From Clostridiales bacterium UBA1774 (GTDB taxonomy: Bacteria; Bacillota; Clostridia; Oscillospirales; Oscillospiraceae): 13,182 bases of DNA. The notes beneath the pieces were generated by a model. The model saw only the letters and a program-made list of their open reading frames with translations. It did not search any database and was not told the DNA's origin. Position 1 is the first letter of the stretch, and the number at the start of each line of letters is the position of its first letter. The stretch covers positions 31,089 through 44,270 of the forward strand of contig DCGQ01000055.1 in assembly GCA_002314635.1 (NCBI GenBank), in the 5' to 3' direction. This document shows positions 6,721 to 13,182 of this stretch, piece by piece. The translations under genes were made by a program, and so were the position numbers.

Positions 6721-9600
6721 TCAGTTGCAGATGCGGGAGTAATCGTCCACACTGTCGGGAAGCACCGGACAGGCCCCGTCGGCGCACTGTGCGGGCGCAG
6801 CCAGCTGGGCGGCAAACTCCGCGTTGCGCTTTTCGGCGATCATGGCCTGTGTGATGTAATTGCCGTCGGCGTCATAAGCCTCCGCTTCGGAAATCTTCTC
6901 CACCTTCACGGCGCAGACCTTGTATTCCGGCGCACGGGCAATGGTGTCCAGCGCGGCATTGGTCAGCCAGTTGGCGCTGCCGTCCAGGAAGTGGAAAGGC
7001 ATCCACACCTCGCCCGGATAGGTCTTATCCGATACGCGGGCTTCCGTGGAAATGGTACCGCGGCGAGAGGAAACGCGGACACGCTCGCCGTTCCGAATGC
7101 CCAGCGCCTCTGCGTCCTTCGTGTTCAGCTCCATGTAGGAGTGACCGGAGATCCGCATCAGACCGGGTGTCTTGTCCGTCATGGCCATGGCGTTGTAGTG
7201 ATACAGATTGCGGCCGGTGGAGAGCAGCAGCGGGTATTCCTCGTCCGGCAGTTCCTGAGAAGGCTTGTATTCGGCCAGATAGAAGGTGCCCTTTCCGCGG
7301 CTGAAATTGCCCACGTGCATGATGGGGGTGCCGGGATGTGCCGCATTCAGGCAGGGCCACTGGAGACCCTGACCGCCGTTCTCCACACTGTCCAGACGGG
7401 CATGGGTGATGCCGCCGTAGGACGGGGTGAGGGCAGCGATTTCATCCATGATCTGCGAGGCGGTGAGGTAGGGCTGGGCGTAGCCCATGCGGTTCATGAT
7501 ATCCGTGAAGATATCCGTATCCGGACGCATATTGCCGGGAACGGTGACTGCCTTGCGAACACGCTGCACGCGGCGCTCGGTGTTGGTGAAGGTGCCCTCC
7601 TTCTCCGCATAGGAGCAGCCGGGCAGCACCACATCCGCCAGCTTGGCGGTTTCGGTGAGGAACAGCTCATCCACCACCAGAAAATCCAGACTCTGGAGCG
7701 CGGCCTTCACATGATGGGTGTTGGGATCGGTGCGCATGGGGTCCTCGCCGAAGATGAACAGACCCTTGATTTTGCCCTCCAGCATGGCGGGGAAACAGTC
7801 GGTGGCCTTGATGCCCGGATTGGGGTTCAGCCTGACGCCCCATGCCTTTTCAAACTTCTCGATGACCGCCGGGTTGTTCACCTTCTGATAGCCGGTGAAG
7901 TCCGTGGGCATGGCGCCCATGTCACAGGCGCCCTGCACATTGTTCTGACCGCGGATGGGGTTCACGCCGCAGCCGGGGCGACCCAGCTTGCCGGTGACCA
8001 TGGCCAGATTGGACAGGGACATGACGCCCTCGGTGCCGGTGGAATGCTCAGTCACGCCCAGACAGTAGAGAATGGGCGCCCGATCCGCCTTGGCATACAT
8101 CCGGGCGGCGGCACGGAGATCATCCGGATCCACATGGCAGATTTTTCCTACATATTCCGGTGTGTATTTCCGAACCAGTTCTTTCAGTTCTTCATATTTG
8201 TCCGCTTCCGTGCGTTCCCGGATAAACTCCTCGTTTACAAGGCCTTCCTCGATGATCACATGGAGCAGACCGTTCACATAGGCCACATTGGTGCCGGGCT
8301 GAAGCTTCAGATGGATATCGGCATCCTTGGCCAGATCAATATCGCGGGGATCGGCCACAATGAGCTTTGCCCCACGGCGCATGGCCTGACGAAGCTGCAT
8401 ACCCAGAACGGGATGCGCTTCCTCAGCATTGGAACCGACGATCATGATCACGTCGGAATCCTGTGTAATGTCCCGGATGGTGTTTGTCATCGCACCGGAG
8501 CCCAAGGTTGTCGCCAGACCGGAGACAGTAGGGGCGTGTCAGACACGGGCACAGTTGTCGGTATTGTTCGTACCGAAAACCGTGCGAACCATCTTCTGGA
8601 GCATATAAATGTCTTCGTTGGTGGAGCGGGAGCAGGCAAAACCGGCCAGCGCGTCGCCGCCGTATTCCGCCTTGATGCCGCTGAACTTCTCCGCCACCAG
8701 ACTGAGCGCTTCATCCCAACTGGCCTTGCGGAAGGTGCCGGTGGCCCGGTCCTTGATCAGCGGATCGGTGAGCCGCTCACCGGAGGTGACGAAGTTAAAG
8801 GAGCCGAAACGGCCCTTGACGCAGAGCCGGCGGCCGTTGGAGGGGCCGTCCACGCCCTCGGCGGCCACGATTCTGCCGTTTTTCACCAGCAGATTCAGCT
8901 GGCAGCCAACGGCACAATGGGGGCAGGTGGTGCGGATTTTTTTCACTTCCCAGTCACGGAAGCTCTTACCGGCTTTCTTGTACAGTGCGCCGGTAGGACA
9001 GGCCTCGGCACAGTTGCCGCAGGATTCGCAGTTCCGCAGCTCCCAGTCCTTGCCGAAGGGCGTATCAATGATGGCAAGGGGGCCGCTGCGCCGCAGCGAA
9101 ATGGACTTCCGGCCGGACACCTTTTCACAGGTGCTGACACAGCGCTGACAGTGGATGCACAGCTCACTGCGGTAGGCAAGGAAGGGATGGTCGGCTTTCA
9201 GAGCCTTGGGCATTTGGGCGCGGGTGCCGCTCAGGGCGGTGCGCTCGACACCGTAATCATTGCAGAGCTTCTGCAGCTCGCATACGCCGTTGGAGGCGCA
9301 GGAGAAGCAGTCCTGATTGTGGTTGGACAGCAGCAGTTCCAGTGCGGTACGGCGGGCCTTAGCAATGCGGTCAGACATGGTGGTGATCACCATGCCCTCC
9401 TGCACCGGCGTATTGCAGGCGGTGAGCAGCTTGTCGCAGCCCTCCGCCTCCACCACGCACAGGCGGCAGGAGCCGATCTCATTCACACCCTCCAGCCAGC
9501 ACAGCGTAGGAATATCGATCCCGTTGAGCCGTGCGGCTTTCAGAATGGTAGTGCCCTCTGAAACGGAATACTGCCGACCGTCAATGGTCAGATTCAGCAT
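6721..9600 (-). CDS. fdhF: Selenocysteine-containing formate dehydrogenase, alpha subunit (UGA = Sec354)
   Basis: This is a 959-residue molybdopterin (Mo or W) formate dehydrogenase, reading through an in-frame TGA at 8541-8539 in NCARV-U-HAPTVSG, the usual Sec active-site context. Domains in order are: a [2Fe-2S] ferredoxin domain (Cys34, 45, 48, 62); a NuoG-type His/Cys3 cluster (His94, Cys98, 101, 107); two [4Fe-4S] clusters (Cys148/151/154/158 and Cys191/194/197/201); the [4Fe-4S] next to the cofactor (Cys226/229/233/260); then the catalytic bis-MGD domains and a C-terminal dinucleotide-binding domain. This long form matches the soluble clostridial FdhA type and not the short E. coli FDH-H. 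It catalyses formate oxidation or CO2 reduction and needs electrons passed through the N-terminal clusters. It overlaps the upstream fusion oxidoreductase by 7 bp (ATGCTGA), so the two are probably partners. Read naively, it splits into a 353-residue piece and a separate C-terminal protein. The alternative name fdhA is equally valid. Confidence 0.96.
8509..8541 (-). promoter_or_regulatory. Bacterial SECIS element after the Sec UGA
   Basis: From the TGA (8541-8539), 11 nt lead to a stem TGTC-T-CC (8527-8521) pairing with GG-C-GACA (8515-8509), with one T-C mismatch, around a GGTCT loop (8520-8516). A further GCCC (8535-8532) can pair with GGGC (8503-8500) as a lower stem. The spacing and the GGTCT loop agree with the known E. 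coli fdhF SECIS (AGGUCU loop, 11 nt after UGA). This is the hairpin that SelB recognises to insert selenocysteine. Confidence 0.9.
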
Positions 9601-11438
9601 GTTTCGTCTCGTCCTCCTTTCAGCACGCCGCAGCCGAAGTGGTCGCAGCGGAGGCAGCGCCCCGCTTCCTGAATGGCCTCCTCATAGGTGAGGGCATTCT
9701 CCACATGGCAGAAATCGTGCTTGCGGATGGCTGCCGGGCGCTCGGTGATGTTGGCGCGGCCGGTCAGCGTGCGGTTGTTTTCCTTCGCTGCGGGAGCGGA
9801 AGCCTCGCAGCTCAGCTTGTGGTGATAACCCAGATATTCGTCGATGTTGTGCGCGGCAACCTTGCCTGCGGCAATGGCGCGGATGGCCGTTGCCGGAGAG
9901 GTCTGACAGTCACCGCCCACGAAAACGCCGGGCATACCGGGAATCGCGGTGTCCGGACCGGCCTTGAATACGCCACGGTCTGCGGGCATACCGAAATCCT
10001 CAAAGGGTTTGGAAACGATATCCTGACCGGCGGCAATGAGAATCACATCGCAGGGTATTTCCTCCTCCGGCTTGTTTGCATCCATGGGAGCGGGACGGCC
10101 TGCGCTGTCGTAGGGGCCGATCATCTGCGGTTTCACCGTGAGACCCCTGCAGTTTCCGGCTTCATCCACGGTCACGGCCTTGGGCGCCATCAGCGTGATC
10201 AGTTCGATACCCTCCATGACGGCGGCTTCCACCTCGGAGGCCAGCGCGGTCATATCGTCCTGACGGCGACGGTACACTACACTGACGGAACCGGCATTGC
10301 AGCGGACGGCGCTGCGGGCCGCATCCATGGCCACATTGCCGCCGCCGATGACGACCACATTTTTGCCGCTGTAATCCGGCCGGTTGTCGTTGCCGATGCG
10401 GTCCAGCATGGCCACGGCGGATTCCACATTTCCGGCACCGATGTTGTCCAGACGGAGTTTTTTGCCCACCTGTGCGCCGATGGCCACGAACATGGCGTCA
10501 TATTCGCTGCGGATGGCCGCGATTTTCTCTGCGGAGTCGATGTGCGTTTCATATTCCACCGAGATATCACCGGCGGAGAGAATGGCGCGGATATCCTCAT
10601 CCAGCCGCTCCTTGGGGAAACGGTAGTTGGGGATGCCGTAGCGGAGCATACCGCCCAGCTTCTTCTGCCGCTCAAAGATGACCACCTTATGGCCCATCAG
10701 CGCCAGAAAATACGCACAGGTCAGTCCGGCAGGGCCGCCGCCGATGACGGCGATCTTCTTGCCGGTTGGCACGCCTGCCTTGGGAACGGGAACCTGATCG
10801 GCGGCGATCTGATCCACTGCGTATTTCTTCATGCCGCGGATGTTGATGGCGTCGTCCAACAGACGGCGGCGGCAGCGGTTTTCACAGGGATGCTCACAGA
10901 TCATGGCGCAGGCGGTAGGCAGCGGATTGTCCTTCCGGATCAGGTTGATCGCACCGGCACAGTCACCCTCTGCGGCGAGGGCGATATAGCCGGGCACATC
11001 CACATGCGCGGGGCACATGGCAATGCAGGGAATTTTCTGACCAATCTCCTCCGAACACACACCGTCCCGGATGTGACTTTCATAGTCTGCACGGAAGGTG
11101 TCCAGACCCTTCAGAATCTCATTGGCGGTCTCATAGCCGATGGCGCAGTCTGCGGTGTCCCGAATGGTGGCGGCCAGCTCCCGGATTGCCGAAAGCGTAT
11201 CCTCGGAAGCGGTTCCGTTCAGCACTTTTCCCAGCAGCTGATGCAGCTGAGGAAGTCCGTCCCGGCAGGGAACACACTTGCCGCAGGTCTGGTTCATAGC
11301 GGTGAACAGCAGAGACTGCTGCACCAGAACCGGGCAGGTTCCGGGCGCATAGGAAACCGCCACTCTGGCAAACTTCTCCTGTACATTGCCGATTTTAGCA
11401 TCCGTACCCTTGGAATCTGCCAAAAAGAGCTTTCCCAT
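9594..11438 (-). CDS. NuoF C-terminal domain/GltD-like fusion flavoprotein, probable FDH electron partner
   Basis: This 614-residue protein has two recognisable parts. Residues about 20-115 match the [4Fe-4S] tail of NuoF (NADH_4Fe-4S): CGKCVPC with Cys52/55/58, then DCAIG with Cys98. The NuoF flavin/NADH domain that normally precedes it is absent. Residues about 130-540 form a GltD (glutamate synthase small subunit)-like module: a cysteine-rich cluster domain (Cys138, 142, 177, 181, 185, 189), an FAD fold at IAVIGGGPAGL (229-239), a pyridine-nucleotide fold at VVVIGGGNVAMDAA (361-374) and GVFVGGDC (504-511). A C-terminal CLRCDHFGCG motif (595-604) may be another metal site. It probably moves electrons between NAD(P)H and the clusters of the adjacent formate dehydrogenase. 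ATG 11438 has AAAGGAG 11 nt upstream. It is the first gene of the fdh unit, and its stop overlaps fdhF. Partner and cofactor preference are inferred. Confidence 0.88.
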   Translation of the reverse strand: MGKLFLADSKGTDAKIGNVQEKFARVAVSYAPGTCPVLVQQSLLFTAMNQTCGKCVPCRDGLPQLHQLLGKVLNGTASEDTLSAIRELAATIRDTADCAIGYETANEILKGLDTFRADYESHIRDGVCSEEIGQKIPCIAMCPAHVDVPGYIALAAEGDCAGAINLIRKDNPLPTACAMICEHPCENRCRRRLLDDAINIRGMKKYAVDQIAADQVPVPKAGVPTGKKIAVIGGGPAGLTCAYFLALMGHKVVIFERQKKLGGMLRYGIPNYRFPKERLDEDIRAILSAGDISVEYETHIDSAEKIAAIRSEYDAMFVAIGAQVGKKLRLDNIGAGNVESAVAMLDRIGNDNRPDYSGKNVVVIGGGNVAMDAARSAVRCNAGSVSVVYRRRQDDMTALASEVEAAVMEGIELITLMAPKAVTVDEAGNCRGLTVKPQMIGPYDSAGRPAPMDANKPEEEIPCDVILIAAGQDIVSKPFEDFGMPADRGVFKAGPDTAIPGMPGVFVGGDCQTSPATAIRAIAAGKVAAHNIDEYLGYHHKLSCEASAPAAKENNRTLTGRANITERPAAIRKHDFCHVENALTYEEAIQEAGRCLRCDHFGCGVLKGGRDETC

Positions 11439-11505
11439 GGTTCTTCATTCTCCTTTCTGCTGAGTATTAGAAAAGACGGAATTAAAAGTCAAACTACATC
11501 TGATT

Positions 11506-11534
11506 ATTATAGGATGCAGATATCTGTTTTTCAA
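11506..11534 (-). promoter_or_regulatory. Strong predicted promoter of the fdh-sel unit
   Basis: On the minus strand TTGAAA (11534-11529) and a perfect TATAAT (11511-11506) are 17 bp apart. Transcription would start near 11499, giving a leader of about 60 nt. It is the best promoter in the window and the only clear one before selB, so fusion gene, fdhF, selC, selA and selB may form one long transcript, modulated by the internal hairpins. Confidence 0.75.
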
Positions 11535-11541
11535 GAAAAAC
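11517..11541. promoter_or_regulatory. Two abutting palindromes over the fdh promoter (candidate operators)
   Basis: CAGATATCTG (11517-11526) is a perfect 10-bp palindrome filling the spacer of the fdh promoter. It shares one base with GTTTTTC-AA-GAAAAAC (11526-11541), a perfect 16-bp palindrome overlapping the -35 box. A third copy of the CAGAT half site, as its complement ATCTG (11498-11502), lies near the start point. These would suit a repressor or the adjacent LysR regulator, but no known consensus was matched. The A/T arms of the second palindrome could also act as a weak hairpin after the LysR gene. Confidence 0.4.
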
Positions 11542-11548
11542 TTTCCCG

Positions 11549-12442
11549 TCACGCCAACGCAATCGGACGGACTGCGGACAGAAACGCATGAACAGCGGGT
11601 TTCAACTCAGAACCGGGAAGGTATGCGGCACAGAGCCTGCGAACCGTGTCGCAGCCGGGCAGCGGGAAAACAAGCAGCTGCTTCTGCGCCGCTTCCGCCT
11701 CCACCGCATATCGGGAGATCAGGGAGATGCCCAGACCGGCGATCACCAGCTTTTTCTGTGCGTCCTGCTCCCGCACCCGGGCAGCCACAAGGAGCTTTTC
11801 CGGTTTCAGTCCGGCCTGTTCCAGAAAGGCAAGGGCGTGGAGACCGCTGCCGCTGCCCTCCTCCCGCAGAATGAAGCGCTGCTCCTGCAAAAGTGCCGGG
11901 GTCAGCGTTTCGGCAGTCCAGCCGGTATACGGCGGCAGCGCCGGGGCGATCAGTACCATCCGGTCGGAACAAAGCTCCAGGCAGAGCAGGGATTCCTCCT
12001 GCGTTTCCACTCCAACCAGTCCCAGATCATAGCTGCCGTCGCGCACCCCGTCCAGAATCTCCCGGCTGTTGCCCTGTCGAAGTACCAGACGGATTTGGGG
12101 GTAATCCCGCAGAAAGGCGGGCAGCACCTGCGGCAGCAGCCAGTCCGTGGGGACAGAGGATGCGCCAAGCTTCAAAACCGACTGCCGGTCATCCTCCCAA
12201 CGGCTGAGCAGCTCGTCCTGTTGGGTCAGCACCCGCAGGGCAAACTCGTAGAACTCCTGCCCCTTTGCCGTCAGCTCCGCGCTGCGGGTGGTTCGCCGTA
12301 CCAACGCGCTGCCCAGCTCCGCCTCCAGCGCCTGCACATGGGTACTGACCGTGGGCTGAGAGAGATACAGCTTTTCCGCGGCCCGGGTGAAGGACCCGGA
12401 CTGCACCACTGTCACAAAGGAACGAAGCTGCTTAAACTCCAT
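11549..12442 (-). CDS. LysR-family transcriptional regulator, probably selenium/sulfur-linked
   Basis: This 297-residue LysR-type regulator starts with MEFKQLRSFVTVVQSGSFTRAAEKLYLSQPTVSTHVQALE, the N-terminal winged helix-turn-helix (about 1-60). The effector-binding domain follows (about 90-290), with LKLGASSVPTDWLLPQVLPAFLRDYPQI and ELCSDRMVLIAPA. I use ATG 12442 because the LysR amino end starts exactly there and GGGAG lies 7 nt upstream; the same frame is open far upstream only because it shadows the neighbouring gene. It overlaps the aminotransferase by 11 bp, so the two are co-expressed. In Clostridia, LysR proteins next to this type of aminotransferase are commonly annotated as selenium-metabolism associated. 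It lies just before the fdh promoter, making that promoter a plausible target, which is inferred. Confidence 0.92.
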   Translation of the reverse strand: MEFKQLRSFVTVVQSGSFTRAAEKLYLSQPTVSTHVQALEAELGSALVRRTTRSAELTAKGQEFYEFALRVLTQQDELLSRWEDDRQSVLKLGASSVPTDWLLPQVLPAFLRDYPQIRLVLRQGNSREILDGVRDGSYDLGLVGVETQEESLLCLELCSDRMVLIAPALPPYTGWTAETLTPALLQEQRFILREEGSGSGLHALAFLEQAGLKPEKLLVAARVREQDAQKKLVIAGLGISLISRYAVEAEAAQKQLLVFPLPGCDTVRRLCAAYLPGSELKPAVHAFLSAVRPIALA

Positions 12443-13182
12443 GGCATAGCTCCCGAGCAGCGCAGACGGCGGCGTCTGCATCCGATTCCGTATTGAACCA
12501 GCCGAAGGAGAAGCGCACCGTTCCGGTGGGGAAGGTGTGCAGCGTTTTGTGTGCCTGGGGGGCACAGTGCAGTCCCACCCGGGTCTGGATGCCATAGCGT
12601 TCATCCAGCAGAAAGCTGAACTGCGCCGGGTCCATGACCGCAGGCAGGATGGATACCACGCCGGTACGTCCGTCCCCATCCGGTTTGCCCACGATACGAA
12701 GCAGACCTTCCTCCGCAAGCGGCGAAAGACCCGCAAGAAACCGGGCGGTAAGCCGTTGCTCGTGGGCATAGATCGCATCCATGCCGGTTTCCCGCAGCCA
12801 GAGCAGACCTGCCCGCAGACCCATGATGCCCGGCAGATTGAGGGTTCCCGCCTCCAGCCGATCCGGCAGAAACTCCGGCATGGTTTCCAGATGACTGCGG
12901 CTGCCGGTGCCGCCGTACAGCAGCGGCGGCAGAGTACCGGCCACGGTCTCCCGCAGCAGATAACCGCCGATGCCCTGAGGTCCCATGAGACCCTTGTGCC
13001 CGGTGAAGGCCAGCGCGTCAATATGGCAATCGGCCAGATCAACGGGCAGCACCCCGGCGGTCTGGGCGGCATCCACCAGAAACAGCAGCCGGTGAGCTTC
13101 ACAGAATGCGCCAACCTCCCGGATGGGCAGCACGGTGCCGCATACGTTGCTGGCGTGGGTCAGAATGACCGCCCGGGTCTGC
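12432..13182 (-). CDS. Class V aminotransferase, cysteine desulfurase/selenocysteine lyase type (N-terminus outside window)
   Basis: The visible C-terminal 249 residues belong to a fold-type I PLP enzyme of the NifS/CsdB group, closest by motif to the EF2568-like family. Motifs in order are THASNVCGTVLPI at the left of the visible part, FLVDAAQTAGVLPVDL with the PLP-contacting Asp, LAFTGHKGLMGPQGIGG with the Schiff-base Lys, and RVGLHCAPQAHKTLHTFPTGTVRFSFGWFNT with the probable catalytic Cys in HCAP. Such enzymes take sulfur or selenium from cysteine or selenocysteine. The EF2568 family is known to sit beside selD and selenium-dependent molybdenum hydroxylase genes. Here it is followed by the LysR gene with an 11-bp overlap. 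Its neighbours suggest it supplies selenium to SelD, but a general cysteine desulfurase role is possible. The start codon is beyond position 13182. Confidence 0.9.
   Translation of the reverse strand, partial: QTRAVILTHASNVCGTVLPIREVGAFCEAHRLLFLVDAAQTAGVLPVDLADCHIDALAFTGHKGLMGPQGIGGYLLRETVAGTLPPLLYGGTGSRSHLETMPEFLPDRLEAGTLNLPGIMGLRAGLLWLRETGMDAIYAHEQRLTARFLAGLSPLAEEGLLRIVGKPDGDGRTGVVSILPAVMDPAQFSFLLDERYGIQTRVGLHCAPQAHKTLHTFPTGTVRFSFGWFNTESDADAAVCAARELCHGV

Noticed and set aside
6679..6723. A second selenocysteine codon at the fdhF stop TGA (6723-6721), because a strong hairpin follows it
   Set aside because: The hairpin starts only 6 nt after the UGA and has an AAAC loop instead of GGUCU. 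The protein already has full family length, and read-through would run into the tRNA gene.
8539..8541. Reading the UGA in fdhF as a nonsense mutation or frameshift (pseudogene)
   Set aside because: The frame is intact on both sides, the residue sits at the Sec position of the family, and a SECIS hairpin with the full Sec machinery is present next to it.
6646..9561. A 971-residue open frame on the plus strand opposite fdhF
   Set aside because: It is a shadow of the GC-rich minus-strand gene: its composition is rich in Gly, His, Gln and Ala, it has no recognisable domain, and it runs through the tRNA-Sec-facing region and the whole fdhF active-site coding stretch.
9588..9596. A Sec codon at the TGA ending the fusion oxidoreductase (C-TGA)
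   Set aside because: The next codon but one is again TGA, so read-through would add only two residues, and no SECIS-like hairpin with a GGUCU loop is seen.
9639..11591. A 650-residue open frame on the plus strand opposite the fusion oxidoreductase
   Set aside because: It is antisense to clearly recognisable iron-sulfur and flavin motifs, has low-complexity His/Gly/Asp-rich content, no ribosome site, and crosses the fdh promoter region.
11549..13114. A single 521-residue minus-strand protein with a C-terminal LysR domain
   Set aside because: The first 224 residues are an out-of-frame reading of the aminotransferase gene, with Arg/Pro/Cys-rich composition. The real LysR protein begins at ATG 12442 with its own ribosome site.
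1..13182. CRISPR array, insertion sequence or phage genes
   Set aside because: No regularly spaced direct repeats, transposase, integrase or phage structural motifs were seen on either strand.

Overview
The window looks like chromosomal DNA of a GC-rich anaerobic Gram-positive bacterium of the Clostridia (an Oscillospiraceae-type gut organism would fit). The grounds are strong AGGAGG-type ribosome sites, at least two likely TTG starts, a SelA/SelB/tRNA-Sec system of bacterial type, a clostridial-style long selenocysteine formate dehydrogenase, and a class V aminotransferase plus LysR pair typical of clostridial selenium metabolism. The taxonomic placement is inference; no rRNA or other marker gene is present.

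Layout. At the left edge lies the start of an MFS-type transporter (minus strand). It is divergent from a formate/nitrite channel of the FocA family (plus strand, 425-1213), and the two share a 143-bp intergenic region with two back-to-back sigma-70-type promoters and palindromes. A strong hairpin terminator separates focA from everything to its right, which all lies on the minus strand. In transcription order from the right edge this is: a partial EF2568-like class V aminotransferase (cysteine desulfurase/selenocysteine lyase type), a LysR regulator overlapping it by 11 bp, a near-consensus promoter, a NuoF-tail/GltD-like fusion oxidoreductase, a selenocysteine-containing formate dehydrogenase alpha subunit, a 16-bp hairpin, tRNA-Sec (selC), selA, selB (ATGA overlap), then a separately promoted pair of a double zinc-ribbon membrane protein and a TPM-domain membrane protein.

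How it works together. The central block (11438 to 3247) is a self-contained selenoenzyme unit: an enzyme that needs selenocysteine, its probable electron-transfer partner, the tRNA that carries selenocysteine, the enzyme that makes Sec-tRNA and the elongation factor that delivers it. The only core Sec component not seen is selD (selenophosphate synthetase), which may lie beyond the right edge. The FocA channel would move formate across the membrane for the same enzyme. The main annotation trap is the in-frame UGA at 8541-8539, which splits the formate dehydrogenase into two apparent genes. It is followed at the right distance by a SECIS-like hairpin with a GGUCU loop and should be read as Sec354.

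Nothing here amounts to a wholly new system. The most unusual elements are the truncated NuoF-GltD fusion as the sole visible FDH partner, the hairpins flanking the tRNA-Sec gene inside what looks like a single transcription unit, and the dense palindromes in the two intergenic control regions.
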